A stretch of 64,000 nucleotides of DNA from Flavobacterium quisquiliarum (GTDB taxonomy: Bacteria; Bacteroidota; Bacteroidia; Flavobacteriales; Flavobacteriaceae), in NCBI RefSeq assembly GCF_019308285.1, contig NZ_WWEM01000031.1, positions 186,001 through 250,000 on the forward strand. The letters are read 5' to 3'. This document shows positions 25,283 through 34,131 of the stretch, in pieces (the first letter of the stretch is position 1; each line of letters opens with the position of its first letter). The notes below the pieces were generated by a model. That model worked only from the letters and a program-made list of their open reading frames with translations. It made no database searches and was not told the DNA's origin. Position numbers and translations under genes: made by a program.

Positions 25283-26752
25283 TTAAATTTTAATCCCTAT
25301 TTTCTTAAAAATAGAATCAATTACACCATTGATATCTGGTGAAATTCTAAATTTATAATTCAGATACAGATATAAAATAGTAACTAAAATCGATTTTAAA
25401 GCAATACTAATTAACTGAAAAAATGGAAACTCCCAGAAATAAAATAGTAAAAACAATGCAAAAGTTAATAGCATCGAATGGATAGTCTGTTTTGTAAAAG
25501 GATATAAATGGAGCTTTTTAACCACAAAAAGCAATTTTGCCAAGCTATATAAAGTAATAGACAAAAGTGTCGCAAAGGCTGAACCAAAAATCCCAAAAAT
25601 TGGAATAAAAATCATATTTAAAATAACGGTCAAAACCACTAACATCAAGCCTAAATACAATACCATTCGGTAATATTTTGTATTAAAGATAATGGCATTA
25701 TTATTCCCTAAAATCAAATCAAAATATTTTGAAAGACCAATCATAAATACTACAGAAATACCGCCGCTGTACTCTTTTGGAACCAATTCGTACAATTGAT
25801 TAATATTTACAAAAATACAAAGCATTACAAAACCACCAACAATCTGCAGATTGATAGAGGTTTTTTTGTACAATTGATTCAATTCGTCATGTTTGTTGTC
25901 ATGCATCAATTTAGCTGTAATTGGATACACAATTTGATGCATGGCACGGCTTGGCACAGAAATTACCAAGGCAATATAAGTAGCAACAGAATAATAAGCG
26001 ATATTTTCAATCTTCATGTACTGATTCAGCATCAATTTATCTCCATCCAAAAGCAAATTGGCTACACTTCCCGACAGAATAATATAAAAAGTATACTCCA
26101 TTACACTTTTTACATTTTCAGGAATTGTAATCTGAAAATTCGGTTTTTTAATATAAAAAGCATAAAACATTGTTACTAAGAAAGCCAAAAAATAAATCGC
26201 AGCCGTAACATATACAAATTCAACTAAACTAATCCAGTTAAAATACAAACCAATTAAGGCAAATGTCGAAAGCAGTCTCAATCCGACTTCTTTAATGAAA
26301 TTTCCAAAAACCGAATGCATGTGGACACGAGCCCAAGCATAAAAGATTTCGAAATACGCCATACAGATTCCTATAAACGGAATCAAAAGCATAAACTCAC
26401 GAACAACAGGATTTTCTTTTGAAACAAAGTCTGTTATATCATCATAGAAAAAGATTCCGATAAGACCTAAAGGAATACACATCAGAATTGGAAATAAAGC
26501 TGTAAAAGAAAGGAACTGCTCTCTTTCTTCTTCAGTTTTATACTGTGAATAAAACTTTACTAATGTATTCTGCATTCCAATTGCAAACAAAGGCATGATA
26601 ACGTTTGCTGCAGAAGTAATATAATTGGTTAAAGCGTAATAAGTTGCACCAAGAAAAACAGGATAAAGATATAATGTATTTATGGCTCCGATACCAAAAC
26701 CAATATATGTAATTATAGTGTTTTTAAAAGACTGATTTAAGACAATACCCAT
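25283..26752 (-). CDS. Polysaccharide flippase (Wzx/MATE-like)
   Basis: 489 aa with about 12-14 membrane segments. Family landmarks of oligosaccharide flippases are seen: SFKNTIITYIGFGIGAINTL at the N-terminus, a long central loop with LNQYMKIENIAYYSVATYI, and IFNTKYYRMVLYLGLML near residue 355. It would move lipid-linked sugars across the inner membrane for surface glycan or O-antigen assembly. It lies 40 bases after the glycosyltransferase gene on the same strand, which supports a common envelope-glycan role. The donor substrate is unknown. Confidence 0.88.
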   Translation of the reverse strand: MGIVLNQSFKNTIITYIGFGIGAINTLYLYPVFLGATYYALTNYITSAANVIMPLFAIGMQNTLVKFYSQYKTEEEREQFLSFTALFPILMCIPLGLIGIFFYDDITDFVSKENPVVREFMLLIPFIGICMAYFEIFYAWARVHMHSVFGNFIKEVGLRLLSTFALIGLYFNWISLVEFVYVTAAIYFLAFLVTMFYAFYIKKPNFQITIPENVKSVMEYTFYIILSGSVANLLLDGDKLMLNQYMKIENIAYYSVATYIALVISVPSRAMHQIVYPITAKLMHDNKHDELNQLYKKTSINLQIVGGFVMLCIFVNINQLYELVPKEYSGGISVVFMIGLSKYFDLILGNNNAIIFNTKYYRMVLYLGLMLVVLTVILNMIFIPIFGIFGSAFATLLSITLYSLAKLLFVVKKLHLYPFTKQTIHSMLLTFALFLLFYFWEFPFFQLISIALKSILVTILYLYLNYKFRISPDINGVIDSIFKKIGIKI

Positions 26753-26791
26753 TTCTTGAGTTTAGATTGTAGAATTTAAATTTTCAATTGA

Positions 26792-28078
26792 TTATTTCTT
26801 AATCAGTTGTGCTAATTGCTTGGTTAGATTTTTCCTGGAATATTGCTGTAAACCAATTCCGTGCGCTTGCAAATTCCCTTCCAAAAACTGATTAAAAAAG
26901 TCCAAAATTACACTTTTTAACTTGGCTTTTTCAGAATAATCAAAAAATACTCCTGTATTGGTTTGCGTCACAATATCTGCAAAGTCAGAACCCTGCGGTC
27001 CAATCGCTATTATTGGGCGATTTGAAACCATATATTCAAATAATTTTCCAGGAATAATGCTTTTAGTATCTTCAGAATTAATTTCAATTAAAAGTAAAAC
27101 CTGAGACTTTCTTTGGTGTGCAACCGCTTCTTTATGAGAAACGTATCCAACTAAATTCAAATAATCATTTAATTGATGCTCTTTTATTGCATCCAATACT
27201 TCCTGGCTTACAGCTCCAATTAATTTAATTTCTAAATGAGATTTAAATTCTGGAACTTCCTGAAGCAATTCAATCAAAACTTCCCACAAAAACGGAGGAT
27301 TTCTGTCTGATAAAAAAGAACCAATATGCGCCAACGTAAATTTACTGTCTAAAGTTTGTTTTTCAACAGTCTCTACATCATAACCATTTGTGATAACCGT
27401 AATTGGTTTATTGGTAATAACTTCGAACTCAGCTTTTGTTGTTTTGCTAGTTACAATAATTTCGTCAGCAGCATTTAAAACTTTATGTTCTAGGTTTTTA
27501 TGCTTCTTTTCGGCGTAAGAAGACAAACGAAGCGCTTTATGATAACCAATCGTTGTCCAAGGATCACGGAAATCGGCAAACCATTTTACGTTCAATTTCT
27601 TTTGCAATTCTAAACCAATTAAATGCAAGCTGTGCGGTGGACCAGAAGTTACAATAGTATCAATATTATTCTCTTGAATATATTTTTCCAAATAAGCAAC
27701 CGATGGTTTTACCCAAAAAACACGGGCATCTGGAATAAAAAGATTTCCACGTACCCAAAGGAAAGTTTTATCTAAAAAAGTCTGTTTTTTCTTCTGAGGA
27801 AAAATCCCTGAACTGATTTTCTTGGTTTTATTTTTTGAAAATATTGAAGCCAACTGGTAAGGCTCCCAAATTTTATTTTTTAGAATAGTTACTTTATCTG
27901 ATATTTCACTTACCAAACCTTCATCAACAATGGGATACGTTGGATTTTCTGGAACATAAACAATTGGCTGTACATCAAATTCCGGTAGATATTTTACAAA
28001 TTTCAACCAACGCTGTACTCCTGGACCACCAGCTGGTGGAAAGTAATAGGTAATTATTAAGAGTTTTTTTTGTTCCAT
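26792..28078 (-). CDS. Family 4 glycosyltransferase
   Basis: 428 aa, GT-B fold. The N-terminal nucleotide-sugar acceptor domain begins with LLIITYYFPPAGGPGVQRWL, a classic glycine-rich loop. The C-terminal donor domain contains the EX7E-like region IPGKLFEYMVSNRPIIAIGP, with the invariant Glu. A putative cytosolic membrane-face protein without a signal peptide. It is followed by the flippase gene after 40 bases and preceded by the YfhO gene after 65 bases, so these three likely work on one surface glycan or glycoprotein. Confidence 0.9.
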   Translation of the reverse strand: MEQKKLLIITYYFPPAGGPGVQRWLKFVKYLPEFDVQPIVYVPENPTYPIVDEGLVSEISDKVTILKNKIWEPYQLASIFSKNKTKKISSGIFPQKKKQTFLDKTFLWVRGNLFIPDARVFWVKPSVAYLEKYIQENNIDTIVTSGPPHSLHLIGLELQKKLNVKWFADFRDPWTTIGYHKALRLSSYAEKKHKNLEHKVLNAADEIIVTSKTTKAEFEVITNKPITVITNGYDVETVEKQTLDSKFTLAHIGSFLSDRNPPFLWEVLIELLQEVPEFKSHLEIKLIGAVSQEVLDAIKEHQLNDYLNLVGYVSHKEAVAHQRKSQVLLLIEINSEDTKSIIPGKLFEYMVSNRPIIAIGPQGSDFADIVTQTNTGVFFDYSEKAKLKSVILDFFNQFLEGNLQAHGIGLQQYSRKNLTKQLAQLIKK

Positions 28079-28143
28079 TTAGGATTTATATTCAATTTCA
28101 CAGAGATTCACAAAGTGTTCGCGAAGTTTCGCAAAAGACTTAA

Positions 28144-30582
28144 TTACTTTTGGGCATCTTTGCGAAAGAATTTTTCGAAATAAATTCCACCAATTAAAAG
28201 CAATACCATCCCAATTGAACTAATTAAAGTAATTGTTCCTCCAGTTTTAATAACCTGAGGCTCAAATTTGAATTCTATCGTATGTTTTCCGCCTGGAATT
28301 TCCATTGCTCTTAAAACATAATCAACAGGAAAATGATCTGTCAGTTTACCATCAATATAAGCGTTCCAGCCATTTTTATAATACATTTCAGAAAAAACCG
28401 CTAAACCATCTTTTTCATTCTCTGATTTATATTTGATATAATTTGGCTTATACTCCACTACATTAATTGTTCCTGTCGCATCCCAAGGTTTCTTCAAACG
28501 AGCATTTGGGAATTTGGCTTCATGTTCATGAACATTAAAAACAGCTACTTTTTTAGTATCTAATGTGTTCAATGCTTTCATTACATCATCTGCTTTATTT
28601 ACCAATTTCACAGAACTAACAAACCAAGCATTACCATTAGCATCAGGATTAATGGTTGGAATTTCTTTTCCTTCTTTATCCGTTTGGATTACATACTTAA
28701 CATTTAGCATATTAAGTATTTCTAAGTTATTTTTAGCAATTTGATAATCAAATAACTGCTGCATTCTTCTTGGTTTTGCAGCATGGTAGCCTCCGATAGA
28801 ACTATGAAAGAAAGAAGCTCTAGCACTAGACATATTACCACTTATCTCAAAAACTCTATAATGTGTAGTATCTTGTAAAATTTGAGCATCGGCAGCTGTT
28901 TCCTGAAAAGGAGCCGCAATTTGAACTGGGCTTACAAAATCTTTTGCCGAAACATATTTTTTATCTACAAAAAACAAATCAAAAATCATTACAATTCCAA
29001 CAATGATTAAAGTTGTGGTCTGCGAGAATTTATTTTTAATAAACAACCATAAAATTCCAAAAGTTAAGACAATAAGAAAACCAGAACGCAATAAATCTGC
29101 ATAATACATGGTCATTCTGTCTTCTTTAAGAGCATCTACAAAATCTGGCCCGTAAGTTTCCATAAAATACTGATCGCTTGATCCTGAAAAATGGAAGAAT
29201 CCTTTTGCAATAACCAAAATCAGGATTACTCCTAACCCAAAAACTCCTGTCTGTACTAATGCTTTCTGCTGTAATTTAGGTTCATCTTTAGCCTTAAAGA
29301 AAGACTGGATTCCCATAACAGCCAACACAGGAAAACACAATTCTAAAATTACCTGAATAGAAGATACCGCTCTAAACTTATCATACATCGGTACATAATC
29401 GATAAAGAAGTCTGTCAACAAAGAGAAATTTTTTCCCCAAGAAAGTATTAATGAAAATAATGCACCTGTTATAAATGCATATTTAATTTTTCTATCGTCT
29501 ATAAACAATGCTAAAACAGCCAAGAAAAACACAACAGCCCCAATATAAGCTGGAGCGGCAACAATGGGCTGATCTCCCCAATACGTAGGCATAGTAGTAG
29601 CGTATTCTTTTGCTTGAGAAGGAGAAGCTCCTTTTTCTATAAAGAAAGAATACATACGGCTGTCTGGGCCTAGATTTTCATGATTTGAACCTCCAAAAAG
29701 TCTTGGAGCAATCAAGTTAAAACTCTCCGTAATTCCATAACTGTATTCCGTAATATATTCACGGCTTAAAGCATTTTCATTTGTCTTTTTAGTTCCGTCA
29801 GGATTAAAAGTTAATTCGCTATTGCTTCGGGTACTAAATTTAGCATATTCGCTTGTTGCCAATAGGTTTCCTGCATTAGCACCAATTGCAAAAATTCCCG
29901 CTACAGCAAGAGTTCCTAACGAAATTAAAAGCGGTTTATATTCTTTATTTTTAATAAATTCAAAAGCAAAATACCCCGAAAGTATCAACAAGAAAATCAA
30001 TAAATAGTAGGTCATCTGGAAGTGATTGGCATTCACTTCCAATGCCACAGCAAACATAGTGAGCAGACCTCCCCAAACATATTTCTTCTGAAAGACGAGA
30101 ACAAATCCAGCAATTACCAAAGGCATATAGGCAATAGCATGTGCTTTTGCATTATGCCCCACTCCTAAAATGATGATTAAATAAGTTGAAAAACCAAAGG
30201 CAATAGCCCCAATAAAAGCTTTTAATGGATCTGTTTTTAAAACCAGTAGTAAACCATAAAAACCAAGAAAATACAAAAATAAGTAATCTGCAGGACGAGG
30301 CAGAAAACGCAGTACATCATCTATTTTACCCACAAAATCATAAGGATAATTTGCTCCAAGCTGATAAGTTGGCATACCCCCAAAAGCAGAGTTTGTCCAA
30401 TAAGGTTCTGCATTCTGAGCTGCTCTAAAATCATTTTGCTCTTTTGCCATTCCAGTGTATTGAGCAATATCAGACTGGAAAATTTGTTTTCCTTGAAGAA
30501 CTGGATAAAAATAAATTAATGATACAAGAATAAAGCCCAGTACAACAAGGGCATGCGGATAGAACTTATTTACTATTTTCAA
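28144..30582 (-). CDS. YfhO-family membrane protein
   Basis: 812 aa, bacterial YfhO family (PF09586), large polytopic GT-C-like membrane protein. About 12-13 membrane helices occupy the first two thirds, and a periplasmic domain the rest, with a C-terminal helix at about 785-805. Landmarks include QSDIAQYTGMAKEQNDF near the N-terminus (the D-containing first periplasmic loop expected of a GT-C enzyme), and NVVEYKPNYIKY. Members glycosylate lipoteichoic acid or other envelope polymers in Firmicutes; the acceptor here is unknown. It is followed by the GT4 and flippase genes and preceded by DUF4834. Confidence 0.92.
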   Translation of the reverse strand: MKIVNKFYPHALVVLGFILVSLIYFYPVLQGKQIFQSDIAQYTGMAKEQNDFRAAQNAEPYWTNSAFGGMPTYQLGANYPYDFVGKIDDVLRFLPRPADYLFLYFLGFYGLLLVLKTDPLKAFIGAIAFGFSTYLIIILGVGHNAKAHAIAYMPLVIAGFVLVFQKKYVWGGLLTMFAVALEVNANHFQMTYYLLIFLLILSGYFAFEFIKNKEYKPLLISLGTLAVAGIFAIGANAGNLLATSEYAKFSTRSNSELTFNPDGTKKTNENALSREYITEYSYGITESFNLIAPRLFGGSNHENLGPDSRMYSFFIEKGASPSQAKEYATTMPTYWGDQPIVAAPAYIGAVVFFLAVLALFIDDRKIKYAFITGALFSLILSWGKNFSLLTDFFIDYVPMYDKFRAVSSIQVILELCFPVLAVMGIQSFFKAKDEPKLQQKALVQTGVFGLGVILILVIAKGFFHFSGSSDQYFMETYGPDFVDALKEDRMTMYYADLLRSGFLIVLTFGILWLFIKNKFSQTTTLIIVGIVMIFDLFFVDKKYVSAKDFVSPVQIAAPFQETAADAQILQDTTHYRVFEISGNMSSARASFFHSSIGGYHAAKPRRMQQLFDYQIAKNNLEILNMLNVKYVIQTDKEGKEIPTINPDANGNAWFVSSVKLVNKADDVMKALNTLDTKKVAVFNVHEHEAKFPNARLKKPWDATGTINVVEYKPNYIKYKSENEKDGLAVFSEMYYKNGWNAYIDGKLTDHFPVDYVLRAMEIPGGKHTIEFKFEPQVIKTGGTITLISSIGMVLLLIGGIYFEKFFRKDAQK

Positions 30583-30631
30583 TTTTGGCTGGTTTGGGTT
30601 AAAATGAATCCTAAATTTTCAGGATACAAAT

Positions 30632-30928
30632 CTAATCTATTTCTTCGTAATCAACATACTCTCCCACTTTTTTGGTTTCGCGCGGGTGTTTAGCATTAGC
30701 AGTATTAATGATTATTTCATCATTATTATTTCTGTTTGTATTTTGCCAAGTATTGCTTTGATTAAACTGCTGATTATATTGTTGTTGTCTCTGAAAATTT
30801 TCGCTTGCGTTTTCAACAGCCTTTTTTACCAAAACCGGCAAAAAGATTCTAGCCAAAAATTTAAAAATATAATAAAAGGCAATAATCCCAATAATAAATC
30901 TTAAACCTGAAAATGATGCTTCTTGCAT
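30632..30928 (-). CDS. DUF4834 family protein
   Basis: 98 aa. An N-terminal membrane helix with the SGLRFIIGIIAFYYIFKFLA pattern is followed by a Gln/Asn-rich linker and the conserved ending PRETKKVGEYVDYEEID, which is diagnostic of DUF4834. The function is unknown. It sits immediately upstream of yfhO, as it does in many flavobacterial genomes to my knowledge, and would be the first gene of the minus-strand envelope group. Confidence 0.88.
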   Translation of the reverse strand: MQEASFSGLRFIIGIIAFYYIFKFLARIFLPVLVKKAVENASENFQRQQQYNQQFNQSNTWQNTNRNNNDEIIINTANAKHPRETKKVGEYVDYEEID

Positions 30929-30944
30929 AACTATAATTTTTTTT

Positions 30945-30952
30945 CAAAATTA
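30945..30952 (-). promoter_or_regulatory. -7 element of DUF4834-yfhO operon
   Basis: Reads TAATTTTG on the minus strand, 17 bases before the start codon at 30928. The -33 element is not evident. Confidence 0.45.
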
Positions 30953-31006
30953 ATAAATCCGTTGTTTAAAAATAAAATATGAATCTTAAATAAATAATAA
31001 AATATG

Positions 31007-31014
31007 TACATTTG
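31007..31014 (+). promoter_or_regulatory. -7 promoter element of OMP-like gene
   Basis: TACATTTG is 37 bases before the ATG at 31051. Confidence 0.55.
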
Positions 31015-31050
31015 ATATGCGTTATTATATTTTAACCCAAAAAAAATTAT

Positions 31051-32019
31051 ATGTTTAAAATTAAAAACTTACTCGCCCCGGTACTTTTTTTTCTTCCACA
31101 ACTGTTTTTTGCGCAATATACTGATGTCATTAATTCCAATCGCCCAGGCGAAACTATGTCAGCTTACAGCGTTGGAAAATCTGTAATTCAAGCTGAACTT
31201 GGCTTTTATGGCATCAAAGAAAAACACGATTTATTAGATTACGATGCCAGCGGTCTTGGTACTGATTTCACGCTTAGATACGGCGCTTTTTTAGAACAAT
31301 TAGAATTTATATTTGATGTACAATATCAAATGGCAAATTATGACACTCCTTACACCAGTTATAAGAGAAACAACTTTAGACAAACTGTTTTAGGTGCAAA
31401 ATATCTTATTTATGATCCTTATAAAAATTATAAAAGAGAGGTTAATATTTACAGTTATAAAGCCAATCGTAATTTCCAGTGGCGCGAATTGATTCCAGCA
31501 GTTTCTGTTTTTGCAGGAGCGAATTTCGTTGGAGCTGATAATCCGTATTATTTTTCTCCTGATGGCGCCATTTCTCCTAAAGTATCTTTGATTACGCAAA
31601 ACATCCTAGGAGGAGGTTCTTGGGTTTTTGTAACTAATATTATTGCAGATTATATCGGTACAGACTATCCAAGTTACGGATATGTATTAACTTTGACCCA
31701 CGGCTTTAACGACAAATGGTCTGGTTTTGTTGAAAACCAAGGATATAAAAGCGACTTTTACAGCGATTCTATTATTCGAGGCGGTGCTGCTTATCTCCTT
31801 TCTGCCAATATGCAGGTTGATGCTTCGATAAGCACCAACTTTAAAAATACCCCATCTATTTTGTATGGAGGAGTTGGCGTTTCATGGCGTTACGATGGAT
31901 GGTATAAAGAAAAAGTGATAGAAGCTAAAAATAACGATAGAGCTAAAAAGAATCTTGACAACGAAAAAAGCGTTGATTATCAAGAAAAAGAAAGAAGACG
32001 TAAGGCTAAATATGAATAA
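31051..32019 (+). CDS. Outer-membrane transporter-like beta-barrel protein
   Basis: 322 aa. Signal peptide through about residue 21 (LFFLPQLFFAQ). The mature part alternates short hydrophobic and polar stretches ending in aromatic residues, as in small outer-membrane barrels, and begins with TDVINSNRPGETMSAYSVGK as seen in the PF13557 MetA-pathway transporter-like group. The last 30 residues are Lys/Arg-rich and periplasmic. The natural substrate is unknown. It is divergent from DUF4834-yfhO, with a 120-base shared promoter region. Confidence 0.8.
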   Translation: MFKIKNLLAPVLFFLPQLFFAQYTDVINSNRPGETMSAYSVGKSVIQAELGFYGIKEKHDLLDYDASGLGTDFTLRYGAFLEQLEFIFDVQYQMANYDTPYTSYKRNNFRQTVLGAKYLIYDPYKNYKREVNIYSYKANRNFQWRELIPAVSVFAGANFVGADNPYYFSPDGAISPKVSLITQNILGGGSWVFVTNIIADYIGTDYPSYGYVLTLTHGFNDKWSGFVENQGYKSDFYSDSIIRGGAAYLLSANMQVDASISTNFKNTPSILYGGVGVSWRYDGWYKEKVIEAKNNDRAKKNLDNEKSVDYQEKERRRKAKYE

Positions 32020-32067
32020 ATTTTAACAAACAATTGCTCTTAAAAAGAGACTTTCAATACCACATTA

Positions 32068-33186
32068 ATGATTACAATTAAAGAAGCTAAAAGCAAAAAA
32101 GAACTAACCGAATACATTAAATTTCCTTTCTCTTTATATAAGGATAATCCGTATTGGGTTCCGCCAATCATTGCAGATGAATTGGAATCTTTTGACAAAA
32201 CCAAAAATCCTGCTTTTGACAATGCTGAAGCATATTTTTATCTGGCATATAGAGACAATAAAATTGTTGGTCGTATTACAGCAATCATTAATTGGTCTGA
32301 AGTTAACAATCAGCACAAAAGAAAAGTGCGTTTTGGCTGGTTTGATGTAATTGATGATATTGAAGTCACAAAAGCTCTGTTGGACAAGGTTTATGAATTG
32401 GGTAGAAAACACAATTTAGAACACGCCGAAGGTCCAATGGGATTTTCGAATCTAGACAAAGTTGGTCTTTTAACAGAAGGTTACGATCAGGTTGGAACTA
32501 TGATTACTTGGTACAATCATCCGTATTATGTAACGCATTTAGAGCAATTAGGATTTCAGGTAGAGAAACAATATATCGAAAGTATATTTCCATTTTCGAA
32601 TGTAAAACCTGAATTCTTCCAAAAAGCACAGGAGTTAATCAAAAAACGTTATGGCTTAAAAGCACTTAATTTTACTAAAACAAAAGACATTATGCCACAT
32701 GTAGACAAAATGTTCGATTTGTTTAATGAAACCTATGCAAAACTGGCTTCGTTTGTGGCCATTTCTGACGTACAAAAAGCTTATTTCAAAAAGAAATACA
32801 TCAGTTTTATCAATCCAGAATATATCAAATTTGTACTGGACAAAGATGATAATTTAGTTGCTTTTAGTATTGTAATGCCAAGTTTTGTTGAGGCCTTACA
32901 AAAAATAAAAGGGAAATTATTTCCGTTTGGTTTTTTACAGCTATTAAAAGCTAAAAAACACAGTAAAGATGTTGTTTTTTACCTTATCGGAATTCATCCT
33001 GAATACCAAAACAAAGGGGTTACAGCTATCATCTTTGATGAATACTACAAAACATTTTCTGAAAAGGGAATTCAAAACTGTATTAGAACTCCTGAGTTAT
33101 TAGAAAATAATGCAATTCATTTGCTTTGGAAAAACTTTGATCCGATTATTCACTGTCAGAGAAAGACTTATTTGAAGAATCTTTAA
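32068..33186 (+). CDS. GNAT-like acyltransferase (372 aa)
   Basis: A double-domain GNAT-type protein of unknown substrate. The N-terminal part has KFPFSLYKDNPYWVPPI, an opening widely seen in Bacteroidota proteins variously named GTP cyclohydrolase or N-acetyltransferase. The central core AYRDNKIVGRITAIINW is like GNAT beta-strands, and the acetyl-CoA-binding region is probably near IGIHPEYQNKGVTAIIFDEY in the second half. It starts 48 bases after the OMP gene. No export signal is seen. The exact reaction cannot be told from sequence. Confidence 0.75.
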   Translation: MITIKEAKSKKELTEYIKFPFSLYKDNPYWVPPIIADELESFDKTKNPAFDNAEAYFYLAYRDNKIVGRITAIINWSEVNNQHKRKVRFGWFDVIDDIEVTKALLDKVYELGRKHNLEHAEGPMGFSNLDKVGLLTEGYDQVGTMITWYNHPYYVTHLEQLGFQVEKQYIESIFPFSNVKPEFFQKAQELIKKRYGLKALNFTKTKDIMPHVDKMFDLFNETYAKLASFVAISDVQKAYFKKKYISFINPEYIKFVLDKDDNLVAFSIVMPSFVEALQKIKGKLFPFGFLQLLKAKKHSKDVVFYLIGIHPEYQNKGVTAIIFDEYYKTFSEKGIQNCIRTPELLENNAIHLLWKNFDPIIHCQRKTYLKNL

Positions 33187-33191
33187 TTTAT

Positions 33192-33223
33192 TAGTGTCCA
33201 GTGAAGTTTTTAGTAGTCAGTCA
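33192..33223 (+). repeat. Family C repeat fragment at 5' end of zinc-ribbon gene
   Basis: TAGTGTCCAGTGAAGTTTTT followed by AGTAGTCAGTCAC is a variant of the family C words at 12117 and 49390. It overlaps the GTG start and the first codons of the gene at 33194. Confidence 0.6.
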
Positions 33224-33460
33224 CAAAACATACTTAAAGTGAATTATAATAACTTTACAATAATTATCTGTGACGAATGTAAAAGCGAATTTTATGACGA
33301 CTCTTCGCCAATGAAAAATCTATGTCCTGAATGTGCACATATCTTGTATGAATATGAAAATTGTAATCATAAATTTGAAAATCAAAGATGTATTAAGTGT
33401 TGTTGGAATGGAGTTTCAAGTGAGTATATAAGTAAACTTAAATCTGAAAAGAACCTCTAA
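33194..33460 (+). CDS. Small double zinc-ribbon protein (start uncertain)
   Basis: 88 aa from a GTG start at 33194. Two pairs of CxxC are near residues 27-30 (CDEC) and 44-47 (CPEC), then a second zinc knuckle with Cys, His, Cys and Cys (NCNHKFENQRCIKCC). The pattern suggests it binds two zinc ions. The first ATG in frame (33311) would delete the first CxxC, so it is not likely. The GTG start and first ten residues fall within a family C repeat, which suggests the original 5' end was replaced. The gene begins seven bases after the preceding stop and ends near the terminator at 33474. Function unknown. Confidence 0.6.
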   Translation: MSSEVFSSQSQNILKVNYNNFTIIICDECKSEFYDDSSPMKNLCPECAHILYEYENCNHKFENQRCIKCCWNGVSSEYISKLKSEKNL

Positions 33461-33473
33461 ATCATAAAACAAA

Positions 33474-33505
33474 AAAAACCATTCGCCCCCAAACGAATGG
33501 TTTTT
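33474..33505. terminator. Bidirectional terminator
   Basis: AAAAACCATTCG (33474-33485) pairs with CGAATGGTTTTT (33494-33505) around CCCCCAAA, between converging genes. Confidence 0.9.
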
Positions 33506-33524
33506 AACTTCATAATCACTTTCA

Positions 33525-34010
33525 TTATTCTACTTTACAATCGACTTTTGTCAATGTATTTTTTGCATCAAATTTTAATTTGGTTTTATCTTTAAAAGAA
33601 AATTTACCGTTGGCTTCAATTACATCTCCGAAGCCTTCAATAAAAGCACCGTCTTTTTGCAGAAAAGCAACTTCTCTAATAGAAGAAACTCCTTCAGACA
33701 TAAACGTATAATCGGCAATTAAAGTATCTCCTTTCATATTTCCAATTAAGCTTCCTTCATTTTTATCTTTTCCTACGATATTATAGCTTAATTTTCCGTT
33801 TACCTCTTGATGAGAATTTACATTAAAACTCATTTCTATTACACTTCCGTTTGATCTCCAAGCATAACATTGATCTCCGGCAGGTTCTACAATTTCAGCT
33901 TCTTTTGGCGGACTTGGAGTAATTTGTACTGGCTCTGTGGTAGTCGTTTCTTTTTTACAGGAAGAAAGAACGATTAAAATCAGAGTCGTTATAGTGATAA
34001 CTTTTTTCAT
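33525..34010 (-). CDS. Hypothetical lipoprotein (161 aa)
   Basis: N-terminal lipoprotein signal with LSSC lipobox (Cys at about residue 18), then a Thr/Pro-rich linker and a compact domain beginning with GDQCYAWRSNGSVIEMSFNV. Beta-rich, one more Cys near the C-terminus (KVDCKVE), likely forming a disulphide with the first. No named family. The domain start resembles the GCKASAGYTW region of the lipoprotein at 12262 by a Cys followed by an aromatic, but the similarity is too short to call homology. It has its own terminator at 33474. Confidence 0.75.
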   Translation of the reverse strand: MKKVITITTLILIVLSSCKKETTTTEPVQITPSPPKEAEIVEPAGDQCYAWRSNGSVIEMSFNVNSHQEVNGKLSYNIVGKDKNEGSLIGNMKGDTLIADYTFMSEGVSSIREVAFLQKDGAFIEGFGDVIEANGKFSFKDKTKLKFDAKNTLTKVDCKVE

Positions 34011-34059
34011 ACTTGTCTTTTTTTATTTTGTTGATTATAAAATAAAGTTAGTTCAAATA

Positions 34060-34094
34060 AAAAAAATCCATTCTTACAAAGAATGGATTTTTTT
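34060..34094. terminator. Terminator of alpha-oxoamine synthase gene
   Basis: AAAAAAATCCATTCTT (34060-34075) pairs with AAGAATGGATTTTTTT (34079-34094) in a 16-bp stem with a three-base loop. It lies 38 bases past the stop of the minus-strand gene at 34132. Confidence 0.9.
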
Positions 34095-34131
34095 ACATAA
34101 TTCCCATGTGGGAAAATTTATTTTAAAATAA

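Noticed and set aside
25796..26179. 127-codon plus-strand frame opposite the flippase gene
   Set aside because: Shadow of a strongly recognised membrane protein on the minus strand.
23538..30928. Complete surface-polysaccharide locus
   Set aside because: Only one glycosyltransferase, one flippase and YfhO are present; no polymerase, initiating transferase or nucleotide-sugar genes, so a full pathway is not supported.
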